Assembly (NCBI RefSeq): GCF_001417735.1
Contig: NZ_BBUZ01000023.1
Location: 781,570 to 845,569, forward strand
Direction of reading: 5' to 3'
Source: Streptomyces sp. NBRC 110028
GTDB lineage: Bacteria > Actinomycetota > Actinomycetes > Streptomycetales > Streptomycetaceae
Length of the DNA stretch: 64,000 nucleotides
The notes beneath the pieces are model-generated. The model did not search any database and was not told the origin of the DNA. It saw only the letters and a program-made list of their open reading frames with translations. A program made the translations under genes and the position numbers. Positions 10,768 to 20,321 of this stretch are shown in pieces. How positions within the stretch are numbered: position 1 is the stretch's first letter; every line of letters begins with the position of its first letter.

Positions 10768-11538
10768 GTCGACCGGGCCGACGCCCGCCCGGCGGGCCAG
10801 CGCCACGGCGGCCAGCGTGGAGTGCACGCCCAGCTTGCCCAGCACGTTCTGCATATGGGTGCGGACGGTGTGCGGGGACAGGAACAGCCGCTCGGCCACC
10901 GCCTTGCGGCCCAGCCCGGCCACCATGCAGCGCAGCACCTCCCGCTCACGCGGCGTCAGCGATTCGACCAGCCGCTCGCTCTCGGTGCGGTGCTTACGGG
11001 CCGCCGTCAGCTCCCGCAGCACGCCGGTGAGCAGCGCGGGCGGCAGATGCGTCTCGTCGCGCAGCACGCCCCGGATCACGGCGAGCAGCCGGACCAGCGA
11101 ACAGTCCTTGGCCACCCAGCCGGACGCCCCGGCCTGCAGGGCCGCCGCGGCCCGGCGCGGGTCGTCGCGCTCGGCCAGCACCACGGTGCGCACCCCCGGC
11201 TGGGCGGTGCGCACGCCGCCGACCAGGGCTATGCCGTCCGCCGACCGCCCGTTGACGGCGCGCGGCGGGCCCGCGCCCAGGGCCCCGCCATGGGCCGCCT
11301 CGACCGGTGCGGGCTGCGGGGCGTGGATCGGCCCCCCGGCCAGCGAGCCCAGATCGGCGTCGATCAGCAGAACGTCGAAGCGGCGCCCCTCGGCCACTCC
11401 GCGCTCCAGACAGCGCAGCGCCGCCGGGCCGCTTCCGGCCGCCGCCACGTCCACGTCCTGTTCCGCCGCGAGGGCGGCGGCCAGTGACTCGGCGAAAATG
11501 CGATGGTCGTCGACCACCAGAACCCGAATACGTGCCAC
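10726..11538 (-). CDS. LuxR-family response regulator with enlarged receiver domain
   Basis: A 270-aa regulator of NarL/FixJ type. The N-terminal receiver shows RVLVVDDHRIFAES and the candidate phospho-acceptor in VLLIDADLG. A Pro/Ala/Gly-rich insert of about 30 residues then precedes VRTVVLAERDDP and AGASGWVAKD. The C-terminal LuxR helix-turn-helix is canonical (LTPREREVLRCMVAG, then LSPHTVRTHMQNVLGKLGV). The start is GTG 11538 behind a G-rich Shine-Dalgarno; codons upstream to 11613 are not receiver-like. No partner kinase gene is adjacent. The 3' end overlaps the marR gene tail-to-tail. Confidence 0.88.
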   Translation of the reverse strand: MARIRVLVVDDHRIFAESLAAALAAEQDVDVAAAGSGPAALRCLERGVAEGRRFDVLLIDADLGSLAGGPIHAPQPAPVEAAHGGALGAGPPRAVNGRSADGIALVGGVRTAQPGVRTVVLAERDDPRRAAAALQAGASGWVAKDCSLVRLLAVIRGVLRDETHLPPALLTGVLRELTAARKHRTESERLVESLTPREREVLRCMVAGLGRKAVAERLFLSPHTVRTHMQNVLGKLGVHSTLAAVALARRAGVGPVDLAGEIVERGGQLA

Positions 11539-11904
11539 GGAACCCCCCACGTCGCCGGATACACCCGGATACCCCGAGAACCAGTACGGGTACGGCGCCC
11601 GGGAAGGGATCACCGCAACCGCACGGCCGCCGCCGTGCTGAGATCGCTACCCCGCCCCGGGCGTCGTACCTGACTGTCTCGCCCCCTGATACACGTCGGC
11701 CCCCACCGACGCTTTGCTCAGCGTACGACCGGCCTTCGACATCCGGAGCGAATGAGCGAAACTGCCCGGCCTCGCCTGATTACGGTGGTCTTTGTGTTCG
11801 GTCTTGGGGAGTAAGTGAACCAAGAACGGCGGAAACTGATCGGTCAACGGCCGAAGGCAGCGAGGGCCCCGAGGGGGCGGGGAGGGGGAGAAGCCCCCGG
11901 CCTC
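11539..11904. other. 366-bp gap between the LuxR-type regulator and galK
   Basis: No gene I can support. The part near 11540-11640 should hold the promoter of the minus-strand regulator. The middle (11690-11810) is somewhat less G+C-rich. A plus-strand GTG at 11815 behind GGGGAG opens a frame, but it runs straight into the antisense of galK and looks fortuitous. A short G/C-rich hairpin near 11883-11900 may terminate galK transcription. Confidence 0.4.
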
Positions 11905-13092
11905 CTACAGCCGCCGGGCGCCCGCGCTCGGGACCGCCGGGAAGATCCGCGGGGCCCGGTGTCCGGCGGCGGCGAAGGCCTCGGTGACCTCCTTGGCCAC
12001 CGCGTCCGCGTCCGCCACCTCGACCAGCACGATCGCCGAGCCACCGAAGCCACCGCCGGTCATCCGCGCACCGAGCGCGCCCGCCGCGTTCGCCGACTCC
12101 ACCACGAGGTCCAGCTCGGCGCAGGAGATCTCGAAGTCATCGCGGCACGAGGCGTGGCCGGCGGTCAGGATCGGCCCGATGGCCCGGGTGTCGCCCGCGT
12201 CCAGCCGCTCGATGACCTCCCGCACTCGCTGGTTCTCGGTCACCACATGGCGCACCCGGCGGCGCACGGTGTCGTCCTCGCCGAGGTCGGCGAGGGTGGT
12301 GAGGGTCGCGTCCAGGGTCTCGAACGGCACCTCGCGCAGCGCGGGCACGCCGAGCGCCCGCGCGGCCGACTCGCACGCGGCGCGCCGGTTGGCGTACGCG
12401 CCGTCGCCCAGCTCGTGCTTGACCCGGGTGTCCACGACCAGCAGCCGCAGCCCCTCCGCCGCGAGGTCGAACGGCACCTGCCGCTGGGTGAGGTCGCGGG
12501 CGTCGAGGAAGAGCGCATGACCCTCGCTGCAGCACGCGGAGGCCATCTGGTCCATGATCCCGCAGGGCACGCCGACGAACTGGTTCTCCGCGCGCTGGCA
12601 CAGCTGGGCGACCCGCTGCGGGGTGAGGCCCAGCCCGTACAGCTCGCTGAGCGCGGTGGCGGTCACCACCTCCAGCGCGGCGGACGAGGACAGCCCGGCA
12701 CCGGTGGGCACCGTGGACGCGTAGTGCAGGTCCGCCCCGCCGGCCGCCGCGCCGGAGAGCAGCCCCTCCTCGCGCAGCACCCACACCACGCCCGCCGGGT
12801 AGGCCGCCCAGCCGCCCCGGTCGCCGCCGGTGCCGCCCGCGGTGACCGGGGCCAGCTCCTCGACGCGCAGCTCGACGACCCCGCCCGGGGCGTCCCCGGA
12901 GTGGACGCGCAGCACCCCGTCGGTGCGCGGCGAGACGGCCGCCAGGCAGGTGTGCGGCAGGGCGAGCGGCATCACGAAGCCGTGGTTGTAGTCGGTGTGT
13001 TCACCGATCAGGTTGACCCTGCCCGGCGCCGCCCACACACCCACCGGATCGGCCCCGTAGACCTCCCGGAACCCCGCCGTCACGTCGCTCAC
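11905..13092 (-). CDS. galK: Galactokinase
   Basis: Phosphorylates galactose to galactose-1-phosphate, the first step of the Leloir pathway. The product is 395 aa with all GHMP-kinase galactokinase marks: the signature GRVNLIGEHTDYNHGFVMP, the ATP loop PTGAGLSSSAALEVVTA and the C-terminal ARMTGGGFGGSAIVLV. It is the last gene of a galT-galE-galK operon, 58 bp after galE. This order is also known for Streptomyces lividans. Confidence 0.97.
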   Translation of the reverse strand: MSDVTAGFREVYGADPVGVWAAPGRVNLIGEHTDYNHGFVMPLALPHTCLAAVSPRTDGVLRVHSGDAPGGVVELRVEELAPVTAGGTGGDRGGWAAYPAGVVWVLREEGLLSGAAAGGADLHYASTVPTGAGLSSSAALEVVTATALSELYGLGLTPQRVAQLCQRAENQFVGVPCGIMDQMASACCSEGHALFLDARDLTQRQVPFDLAAEGLRLLVVDTRVKHELGDGAYANRRAACESAARALGVPALREVPFETLDATLTTLADLGEDDTVRRRVRHVVTENQRVREVIERLDAGDTRAIGPILTAGHASCRDDFEISCAELDLVVESANAAGALGARMTGGGFGGSAIVLVEVADADAVAKEVTEAFAAAGHRAPRIFPAVPSAGARRL

Positions 13093-13150
13093 TCGCTGTC
13101 CCCTGTCCTTGTGTTCCGGCCGCGGCCGGGCGGCCGCGCCTTTCCGCCGC

Positions 13151-14176
13151 TCAGTGCGTGCGCTGCGCGAACGTCCACGCGTCCGCGACGATGCCCTTCA
13201 GGTCCGCGCGGCTCGGCCGCCAGCCCAGGCGCTCCTTGGCGCGCTCGGCCGAGGCCACCAGCACGGCCGGGTCGCCGCCCCGGCGGCCGGCGACGACCTC
13301 GGGGATCGGGTGGCCGGTGACCTGGCGCACGGTCTCGATGACCTCGCGGACGGAGAAGCCGTTGCCGTTGCCGAGGTTGCAGATCAGGTGCTCACCGGGA
13401 TCGACGCCGCGGCGCGCGGCGCCTCCGTCGAGGGTGGCGGTGGGAGACGGGCGGGCCGCCGCGCCCAGCGCCAGCAGATGGGCGTCGGCCAGGTCGGCGA
13501 CGTGGATGTAGTCGCGGACGCAGGTGCCGTCGGGGGTCGGGTAGTCGTCGCCGAAGACCGAGATCGCCTCGCGGCGGCCCTGCGCGACCTGGAGCACCAG
13601 CGGGATCAGATGCGACTCGGGGTCGTGGCGCTCGCCGTACGCCCCGTAGGCACCCGCGACGTTGAAGTACCGCAGGGAGACCGCGGCCAGGCCGTGCGCG
13701 GCGCACTCCCCGCTGATCATGTGGTCGACGGCGAGCTTGGTGGCGCCGTACGGATTGGTCGGCGCGGTCGCGGCGTCCTCGGTGATCGGGACCTCGTCCG
13801 GTTCGCCGTAGGTGGCGGCGGTGGAGGAGAAGACGAGGGTGCGGACCCCGGCGTCCCGCATCGCCGCGAGCAGGTCGGTGGTCCCGCCGACGTTGTTGAC
13901 CCAGTACTTCTCCGGGTTGACGACGGACTCGCCGACCTGCGAGGACGCCGCGAAGTGCAGCACGCCGTCGTACGAGGCGTCGAGCCACTTGGCCGCGTCC
14001 TGGATACGGCCCTCGATGAACTCCGCGCCCTCGGGAACGCCCTCGCGGTGCCCGGTGGACAGGTCGTCCAGGACCGTCACCCGGTGGCCCGCCTCCAGCA
14101 GATGCGCGGCGACCACGCTGCCGACATAACCGGCACCGCCCGTGACCAGGTACTTCTTCTGCTGCGCATTGCTCAC
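13151..14176 (-). CDS. galE: UDP-glucose 4-epimerase
   Basis: Interconverts UDP-galactose and UDP-glucose with bound NAD. The product is 341 aa. The N-terminal Rossmann motif [20 protein letters not shown], the [11 protein letters not shown] region and the catalytic Tyr-x-x-x-Lys in [11 protein letters not shown] are visible. The start is GTG 14176, and GTGA overlaps the galT stop by 4 bp, so translation is coupled. It is the middle gene of the gal operon. Confidence 0.97.
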   Translation of the reverse strand: MSNAQQKKYLVTGGAGYVGSVVAAHLLEAGHRVTVLDDLSTGHREGVPEGAEFIEGRIQDAAKWLDASYDGVLHFAASSQVGESVVNPEKYWVNNVGGTTDLLAAMRDAGVRTLVFSSTAATYGEPDEVPITEDAATAPTNPYGATKLAVDHMISGECAAHGLAAVSLRYFNVAGAYGAYGERHDPESHLIPLVLQVAQGRREAISVFGDDYPTPDGTCVRDYIHVADLADAHLLALGAAARPSPTATLDGGAARRGVDPGEHLICNLGNGNGFSVREVIETVRQVTGHPIPEVVAGRRGGDPAVLVASAERAKERLGWRPSRADLKGIVADAWTFAQRTH

Positions 14177-15216
14177 TTGCTCGCTACCTCTCGCAGTCGC
14201 TCGGCCGCGGCCTCCGGCGGCACATCATTGATGAACACATTCATGCCGGATTCGGAACCCGCGAGAAACTTCAGCTTGCCGGAAGTGCGGCGGATGGTGA
14301 AAAGCTCGAGGTGAAGCGCGAAATCGTCGCGGTCGTCCGCCGTGAACGGCGCCTGGTGCCAGGCGGCGATGTACGGCGTCGGCGGCTCCCCTTCCCCGAA
14401 GATCCGGTCGAAGCGCTTCAAGAATTCCAGATACAGCTGTGGAAACTCTGTGCGCGCGCCGTCGTCCAGCGCGGTCAGGTCCGGGACCCGGCGCTTGGGG
14501 TAGAGGTGCACCTCGTAGGGCCAGTGCGCGGCGTACGGGACGAAGGCGGTCCAGTGCTCGCCGTCGAGCACGACGCGCCGTCCGTCGGACCGCTCATCGG
14601 CGACCACATCATCGAACAGATTCCGACCGGTGCGCTCACGGTGCTCGGCGAGGGAGCGGAGCATCAGCCGGGTACGCGGCGTCGGGAAGGGATACCCGTA
14701 GATCTGGCCGTGCGGATGGCCGAGGGTGACGCCGATCTCCCTGCCCCGGTTCTCGAAGCAGAACACCTGCTCGACGGAGGGGAGTCGGGCCAGCTCGGCG
14801 GTCCGGTCGGTCCAGGCGTCGAGCACCAGGGCGGCCTGTTCGGCGGTGAGGTCGGCGAAGGAGGCGTTGTGGTCGGAGGTGAAGCACACGACCTCGCACC
14901 GCCCCGCGTCACCGGCCAGCGAGGGGAAGCGGTTCTCGAAGACGGCGACGTCGTAGTCGGAGGCGGGTATCTCGCTGAGCCGCCCGTCGCGCGAGGGGCA
15001 CAGCGGGCATTCGTCGGCCGGCGGGAGGTAGGTGCGCCCCTGGCGGTGGGAGGCGACGGCCACGTCGTCGCCGAGGAGGCGGTCGTGGCGGACCTCGGAG
15101 CGGGTCGATATGGGGTCCAGCGGCCGCTGGTCGACGGCGTCGCGCACCGCGTCGTCGCGCGCGTCGTAGTAGATCAGCTCGCGTCCGTCCGCGAGCCGCG
15201 TCGCCGTCTTCTTCAC
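14173..15216 (-). CDS. galT: Galactose-1-phosphate uridylyltransferase
   Basis: Exchanges UMP between UDP-glucose and galactose-1-phosphate. The product is 347 aa. It has the class I features: [11 protein letters not shown] with zinc-type cysteines, the substrate loop [13 protein letters not shown], and the active-site region [18 protein letters not shown] carrying His-Pro-His. The start is GTG 15216 with AGGAGCT upstream; a GTG/ATG-like codon further upstream (15258) gives no family sequence. First gene of galTEK, with its promoter in the 111-bp gap shared with the divergent symporter. Confidence 0.96.
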   Translation of the reverse strand: MKKTATRLADGRELIYYDARDDAVRDAVDQRPLDPISTRSEVRHDRLLGDDVAVASHRQGRTYLPPADECPLCPSRDGRLSEIPASDYDVAVFENRFPSLAGDAGRCEVVCFTSDHNASFADLTAEQAALVLDAWTDRTAELARLPSVEQVFCFENRGREIGVTLGHPHGQIYGYPFPTPRTRLMLRSLAEHRERTGRNLFDDVVADERSDGRRVVLDGEHWTAFVPYAAHWPYEVHLYPKRRVPDLTALDDGARTEFPQLYLEFLKRFDRIFGEGEPPTPYIAAWHQAPFTADDRDDFALHLELFTIRRTSGKLKFLAGSESGMNVFINDVPPEAAAERLREVASK

Positions 15217-15327
15217 GTCCGCCAGCTCCTGTCCACTCCACCCAACACAACTAAACATAATGAATCACAAGTCAACAGTGACGTCAATGCACCAGGAAGG
15301 CGTCCGAATAGAGCAGGATTGTGATTT
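15217..15327. promoter_or_regulatory. Divergent gal operon / symporter promoter region
   Basis: This short intergenic region is clearly A+T-enriched between 15243 and 15330. On the minus strand it carries two related hexamers, TTGACG and TTGACT, 12 bp apart as part of an imperfect direct repeat. These are candidate -35 elements or half-sites for a galactose-responsive regulator. No regulator gene is adjacent. The exact -10 cannot be fixed by eye. Confidence 0.45.
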
Positions 15328-16998
15328 ATGCACCTTCTGGCAGCAGGTCTACGGCTCCCCACCAACGCGCTCGACTACACGATCCTGATCCTGTACTTCG
15401 CCGTCGTGCTCGGCGTCGGATTCGCCGCCAGACGCAGTGTGAAGACCAGCCTGGACTTCTTCCTCTCCGGCCGGTCCCTGCCCGCGTGGGTCACCGGTCT
15501 CGCCTTCGTCGCCGCCAATCTGGGCGCCCTGGAGATCCTGGGAATGGCGGCCAACGGCGCCCAGTACGGCGTCTACACCGTGCACTGGTACTGGGTGGGC
15601 GCCATTCCGGCCATGGTCTTTCTCGGCCTGGTGATGATGCCGTTCTACTACGGCTCCAAGGTCAGGTCGGTGCCCGAATTCCTGCTGCACCGCTACGGGC
15701 CGTCCTCGCACCTGCTCAGCTCGATCATCTTCTCCGTGGCGTCCGTGCTGATCGCGGGCGTCAACCTCTACGCGATGGCCATCGTCGTCGAGGCGCTGCT
15801 CGGCTGGCCGCAGTGGGTGGCCATCGTCGTCGCCGGGCTGTTCGTGCTCGCGTACATCACCCTCGGCGGGCTCTCCTCGGCGATCTACAACGAGGTGCTG
15901 CAGTTCTTCGTCATCCTCGCCGCGCTCATCCCGCTCACCGTCGTCGGCCTCAGGCGGGTCGGCGGCTTCGGCGGGCTCAAGGACTCCCTCGAAGCGTCCC
16001 ACGGCCGGAATTTCACCTCCGCCTGGGGCGGCACCGGCATCGGCTCGGACAACCCGCTGGGCGCCAACTGGCTGACCATCGTGCTCGGTCTCGGCTTCTG
16101 CCTGAGCTTCGGCTACTGGACGACCAACTTCGCCGAGGTGCAGCGCGCGCTGTCCGCCAAGAACCTCTCGGCCGCCCAGCGCACCCCGCTGATCGCCGCC
16201 TTCCCCAAGATGTTCATCCCGCTGATCGTGGTGGTCCCGGGGCTGATCGCCCTGGTCATCGCGCCGAAGATCGGCTCCACCAAGAGCGGTCTGCAGTACA
16301 ACGACGCGATCCCGCTGCTGATGAGCGAACTGCTGCCCAACGGTGTGCTGGGCGTGGCGGTGACCGGGCTGCTCGCCGCCTTCATGGCGGGCATGGCGGC
16401 CAACGTCTCGTCCTTCAACACGGTCTTCACCAACGACATCTGGCGGGCGTACGTCAGGAAGGGCCGCAGGGACGACTACTACCTGCTGACGGGGCGGGTG
16501 GTGACCGCGATCGGCGTCCTGGCCGGGATGGGGACGGCGTTCATCGCGTCCTCGTTCAGCAACATCATGAACTATCTGCAGACCCTGTTCTCGTTCTTCA
16601 ACGTGCCGCTGTTCTGCGTCTTCATCATCGGCATGTTCTGGCGGCGGGCCACCGCCCCGGCCGGGTTCTGGGGGCTGCTCTCCGGCACCGTCGCCGCGAT
16701 GATCAACTACTTCTGGTTCTACAAGGAGGGCGTCATCTCCATCCCCAGCGACCAGGGCGCCAACTTCGTCTCCGCCATCGTGGCGTTCGTGGTCGGCGGG
16801 GTGGTGATGGTCGCGATCACCCCGTTCACCAAGCCCAAGCCGGAGCAGTCGCTGGCCGGTCTGGTCTACGGAACCACCGCCCCCGGCCTGGCCGAACCCG
16901 CGGCGCCGGGCGACGAGGCCTGGTACCGGCGGCCCGCGCTGCTGGGCTGGAGCGCGATCGTCCTCGCGGCCCTGTGCTACATCCCGTTCTCCCTGTGA
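15328..16998 (+). CDS. Sodium:solute symporter (SSS/SGLT family), probable galactose importer
   Basis: A 556-aa polytopic membrane protein with about 13-14 hydrophobic segments. It has family signatures: LDFFLSGRSLPAWVTGLAF after helix 1, GALEILGMAANGAQYG, the SSS motif in VAGLFVLAYITLGGLSSAIY, and NVSSFNTVFTNDIW. It is divergent from galTEK with a 111-bp shared control region, so galactose or a galactoside is the likely substrate. That assignment is inference from position. The ATG has only a weak AGGA about 10 bp upstream. A small membrane protein follows 27 bp downstream. Confidence 0.9.
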   Translation: MHLLAAGLRLPTNALDYTILILYFAVVLGVGFAARRSVKTSLDFFLSGRSLPAWVTGLAFVAANLGALEILGMAANGAQYGVYTVHWYWVGAIPAMVFLGLVMMPFYYGSKVRSVPEFLLHRYGPSSHLLSSIIFSVASVLIAGVNLYAMAIVVEALLGWPQWVAIVVAGLFVLAYITLGGLSSAIYNEVLQFFVILAALIPLTVVGLRRVGGFGGLKDSLEASHGRNFTSAWGGTGIGSDNPLGANWLTIVLGLGFCLSFGYWTTNFAEVQRALSAKNLSAAQRTPLIAAFPKMFIPLIVVVPGLIALVIAPKIGSTKSGLQYNDAIPLLMSELLPNGVLGVAVTGLLAAFMAGMAANVSSFNTVFTNDIWRAYVRKGRRDDYYLLTGRVVTAIGVLAGMGTAFIASSFSNIMNYLQTLFSFFNVPLFCVFIIGMFWRRATAPAGFWGLLSGTVAAMINYFWFYKEGVISIPSDQGANFVSAIVAFVVGGVVMVAITPFTKPKPEQSLAGLVYGTTAPGLAEPAAPGDEAWYRRPALLGWSAIVLAALCYIPFSL

Positions 16999-17025
16999 CC
17001 CTCCTGCGGATAAGGAACCCGCGCC

Positions 17026-17343
17026 ATGAGTGACGACTACGAGTACAGCCGCGAGGTCGAGGAGCTGGAGGGGAAGTCGGCGACCGCGGCCCGGCTCTTC
17101 GACGTGCGGCGCATCATCGGCGGGCTGTTCGTGATCTACGGGATCATTGTCACGATCGCCGGTATCACCGCCTCCGACGCGGACCTGAAGAAGGCCGAGA
17201 ACATCAACATCAACCTGTGGACGGGCGTGTGCATGCTCGTCCTCGGCCTGCTCTTCCTGCTGTGGAGGAAGCTCAGGCCGCTGCCCGCCCCGCACCCCGC
17301 CCCCGAGCAGGGCCCCGCGCGGCCCGGGTACGCGGAAGAGTGA
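17026..17343 (+). CDS. Small membrane protein encoded with the symporter
   Basis: A 105-aa protein without a recognised name. It has an acidic, Tyr/Glu-rich N-terminus (about 1-18), a hydrophobic segment at about 32-50, a short polar loop, a second segment at about 64-82, then a basic patch and a Pro-rich tail. Both termini are probably cytoplasmic. It starts 27 bp after the symporter stop and shares its terminator, which suggests an accessory role for that transporter. Confidence 0.75.
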   Translation: MSDDYEYSREVEELEGKSATAARLFDVRRIIGGLFVIYGIIVTIAGITASDADLKKAENININLWTGVCMLVLGLLFLLWRKLRPLPAPHPAPEQGPARPGYAEE

Positions 17344-17347
17344 TCTG

Positions 17348-17397
17348 GTGCCGCGTCAGTCAAGGTTTGCCGGGGTGAACCTTGGCTGACGCGGCAC
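17348..17397. terminator. Strong bidirectional terminator between convergent genes
   Basis: A 20-bp stem with a single T-G wobble pairs 17348-17367 with 17378-17397 around a 10-nt loop. It lies between the symporter operon and the minus-strand regulator, whose stop codon overlaps its edge. Confidence 0.85.
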
Positions 17398-18074
17398 TAG
17401 GAGGTGCGGCGCGTCGCAGCCCGGTCCAGCAGGCCGGTGCGCGCCGCCAGCGCCGCCGCCTCCAGCCGCGACCCCACGCCGAGCTTCATCAGCACCCGCT
17501 GCACATGGGTGCGCGCCGTGCTGGGCGCGATCCCCATGCCCGCGGCGATCAGCCGGGTGTCCTCGCCCTCCGCGACCCGCATGAGGACCTCGATCTCGCG
17601 GGGGGTCAGCATGCGCAGCAGCCGGGCCCCCTCGTCGTCCGGCTGGGCCGCGGGGTTCAGCAGCTCCGCGAACGCCCCCTGCAACAGCTGCGGGGCCACC
17701 GCCGCCTCGCCCGCGCGCGCCTTCATCATGGCGCGCTCGACGCCCTCGATCCGCTCGTCGTGCCGGACGTAACCGGCGGCGCCCGCGGCGAACGCCGCGG
17801 CGATGCCGCGCGGGTTCGGCACCGGGCCGAGCACCACCACCGCGACCTGCGGCCGCTCCTTCTTGATCCGCACGACCGGTTCGAACACGCCCGGATCGGC
17901 GGGTGTCGCCGTCCCCAGCAGACACACCTCCGGTGCCCGGCTCACCACCAGCTCCGCCGCTCCCGCGCTCGGCGCGGCCGCGGCGAGCACCCGGTGCCCG
18001 CGCAGCTTCAACGCCGAGGCGAGGGCCTCCGCGAGCAGGCGGTGGTCGTCGACCACCATGAGTCGCACACCCAT
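17397..18074 (-). CDS. LuxR-family regulator with degenerate receiver domain
   Basis: A 225-aa NarL/FixJ-type regulator. The receiver keeps VRLMVVDDHRLLAEALASAL, but the position of the phospho-acceptor Asp reads VCLLGTATP, so the usual Asp after LL is replaced by Gly. It is probably phosphorylation-independent. The C-terminal LuxR domain is intact (LTPREIEVLMRVAEG, then IAPSTARTHVQRVLMKLGVG). The start at ATG 18074 is behind AAAGGGGGG. Its sequence recalls the regulator at 10726-11538, so the two may be distant paralogues. No kinase is adjacent. Confidence 0.87.
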   Translation of the reverse strand: MGVRLMVVDDHRLLAEALASALKLRGHRVLAAAAPSAGAAELVVSRAPEVCLLGTATPADPGVFEPVVRIKKERPQVAVVVLGPVPNPRGIAAAFAAGAAGYVRHDERIEGVERAMMKARAGEAAVAPQLLQGAFAELLNPAAQPDDEGARLLRMLTPREIEVLMRVAEGEDTRLIAAGMGIAPSTARTHVQRVLMKLGVGSRLEAAALAARTGLLDRAATRRTS

Positions 18075-18260
18075 GAGTTTCCCCCCTTTGCCCCGGGAAG
18101 CTACACGCTTGTTCGACGTCGCGCGCCCCTTACCCGTGAGAAGCCCCCCGGAATGCCGAAATCCCGTCTGTCTACGCCTACTTGACATCGGATTGGCGTC
18201 CGAAACAGACCGATGTGGCCTGCCTGGCGGGCGGATTCGATCATGGAGAAAAACGGCGGC

Positions 18261-18293
18261 GGCCCCGCCCATACGGTGAGTACGGGCGGGGCC
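18261..18293 (-). terminator. Terminator after the beta-propeller gene
   Basis: A 10-bp GC stem (18261-18270 with 18284-18293) is followed, in the minus direction, by a run of five T about 8 nt later. This is unusually canonical for this genome. Confidence 0.75.
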
Positions 18294-18317
18294 GTTCCAA
18301 GGCGTGCGCCGGTGCGG

Positions 18318-20099
18318 TCAGCTGCCGCCGAAGATGAGGGCCAGCGGGTCGTCCTTGTCGTACGAGCCGGAGGGCTTGTCGGCGTAGACGGTGCTCATGT
18401 AGAGCCGCTGGTTGGCGTAGATCATCCCCGAGTAGGTGGGGCTGAACTTCGCCTCCATCTCCCCGGTGTCGCCCGGGTTCTGGAGCAGCTTCGTCTTCTC
18501 GTACGACGTGGGGTCGATGCGCCAGACGGCGCCGCCCTCGTCGTAGGTGCTCTCCTGGTAGGCGAGCACGAAGCCGTCCTCGTCGAGCCCGAGCGGGGTC
18601 ATCGCGGCGCGCTTGACGCCGTCCGCCTTGCCGACCGGCTTGCCGGTCGCCAGGCTGAACGCCACGATCTCGTTGGCGGTGGTGGTGCTGTCGTAGCTGT
18701 TGCGGTCCTCCGACCCCAGGAAGAGGGTGTCGGCCGACTTGCTGATGGCGATCTGGCGGCATCCCTCGACGCTGGTCGAGGGGCACTTGGCCTGGTACTT
18801 GCCGTTCTCGGTGCTGATCTTCGCGCGCACCGTACCGGTCTTGGCGCTGTCGTCGATGGACAGGTAGTCCGAGACCCCGGAGCCGGTCGAGTCGCCCGCG
18901 TCGACCCCGATCACCAGCGGGTCGGTGGACGCGATGTGCACGTAGTCGATGCCCTGCGACACCTTGTACGCGGACTTCACCGCGCCCGTCTTCGGGTTCA
19001 GCGTCTGGACCTGGAGCTGCGGGTTGTCGTACTCACCGCACTGGCGCACCGCGACCAGCTTGGTGCCACCGCCGGCGTACCCGCGGTCCTCGCAGTCGTC
19101 CTCGGACTTCGGCTTCCACAGCTCCTTGCCCGCCGTCGACCAGGCCGCGCCGCCGCTGGTGCCGCCCGCGGCGACCGTACCGCCGCCGTAGGTCACCTCG
19201 TCGAAGGAGACCTTCTCGTCCCCCTCGGTGACGTCCCGGTGCCAGCGCATCTTGCCGTTCTTCAGGTCCAGCAGCGCGACCTGGTTGCAGCTGGGGTACT
19301 TGTCCTCCTTGGAGGGCTTGGCCTCCTGGTAGAGGACCGCCGTCAGACCGTCCTTCGAAACGTGCTCCGAGGACCAGCAGACCGCGCCGGCCAGCGGGAT
19401 CGACCACTTCGCCGCGCCGCCGTCCAGCGGATAGCCGTCGATCTTGTTGACGCCGGCCTTCACGAACGTGTCGTCGGTGGTCCACATGCCGTCGACCGTG
19501 ACCTGGTCGTCGACCTTCGGCATGGGGAGCTTGTTGATCAGCCGGGCGTTGACCGTCTTGGGGGCGGGCTTGTTCTTGGTGCCGCCGGTGCCGCCGCTGG
19601 TGCTTCCCTGGCTGCTCTGCTTGTCCTTGGCCTGGTTGTCGGTGTCGTCGTCGCCACTGGTGGCGAACCATATGCCGCCGCCGATGACCAGCGCGACCGC
19701 GACCACCGCGCTGACGATGACCGTCATCCGCTGCTTGGACCGGCCGCCGCCGGGGCCGCCGGCCTGGCCCGGGCCGCCCGGGTACTGCGGCTGGGGCGGA
19801 TAGCCGTACTGCTGCTGACCGTAGGACTGCTGGCCGAATTGCTGCCCGTACTGCTGCTGGCCATAGCTCTGCTGGTACGGGTTCGGGGTGCCCACCTGGG
19901 TGGGCTCCGTGTGCACCGACTGCCCCGGGTAGCCGTAACCGCCCGCGCCCTGCGGGGGCGTCTGCGGCGGCTGCGGCGGCGGGCCGGGGGGCGGCGGAGG
20001 CGCGACGGGCGGCTGCTGCGGATAGCCGTAACTCGGCTCCTGCGGCGTGCCGAAGCCGCCCTGCGGCGGCTGATTCGGCGGCGGAGGCGGCTGTGACAT
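18318..20099 (-). CDS. Membrane-anchored PQQ-like beta-propeller protein with Pro/Gln-rich cytoplasmic tail
   Basis: A 593-aa protein. Residues 1-124 are disordered and rich in Pro, Gln, Tyr and Gly (repeats such as SYGQQQYGQQ). One transmembrane helix lies at about 125-146 (VIVSAVVAVALVIGGGIWFA). A Ser/Gly/Lys linker precedes an extracytoplasmic domain from about 180 with WD40/PQQ-like repeats, for example AKWSIPLAGAVCW and KNGKMRWHRDV, and scattered cysteines. No enzymatic residue is recognised. Such proteins are abundant in Streptomyces and of unknown role. The start at ATG 20099 follows GAGG. Confidence 0.8.
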   Translation of the reverse strand: MSQPPPPPNQPPQGGFGTPQEPSYGYPQQPPVAPPPPPGPPPQPPQTPPQGAGGYGYPGQSVHTEPTQVGTPNPYQQSYGQQQYGQQFGQQSYGQQQYGYPPQPQYPGGPGQAGGPGGGRSKQRMTVIVSAVVAVALVIGGGIWFATSGDDDTDNQAKDKQSSQGSTSGGTGGTKNKPAPKTVNARLINKLPMPKVDDQVTVDGMWTTDDTFVKAGVNKIDGYPLDGGAAKWSIPLAGAVCWSSEHVSKDGLTAVLYQEAKPSKEDKYPSCNQVALLDLKNGKMRWHRDVTEGDEKVSFDEVTYGGGTVAAGGTSGGAAWSTAGKELWKPKSEDDCEDRGYAGGGTKLVAVRQCGEYDNPQLQVQTLNPKTGAVKSAYKVSQGIDYVHIASTDPLVIGVDAGDSTGSGVSDYLSIDDSAKTGTVRAKISTENGKYQAKCPSTSVEGCRQIAISKSADTLFLGSEDRNSYDSTTTANEIVAFSLATGKPVGKADGVKRAAMTPLGLDEDGFVLAYQESTYDEGGAVWRIDPTSYEKTKLLQNPGDTGEMEAKFSPTYSGMIYANQRLYMSTVYADKPSGSYDKDDPLALIFGGS

Positions 20100-20321
20100 G
20101 GGTATTCCTCTGTGCGCGAGCCCATGGACCGACTCGGCCTCCCCCGCTATCCCGGCGGCGTTCGTTGCCAAGGTCCACCAGGATGGAGTGAATCGGACAT
20201 GCGACCCGCCGGTGAGCAGCAGGGCAAGGCGGGAGTTCTTTGTATCACCCGGTCATGACAAGCCACGGACCGGTCGCCAACTCATTGAGCAGCTGAGACC
20301 GGCCCGTGACGCGACCGTTGC

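Noticed and set aside
11815..11904. A possible small gene starting at GTG 11815 behind GGGGAG
   Set aside because: Only about 30 codons precede entry into the galK antisense, and the sequence resembles no protein I know.
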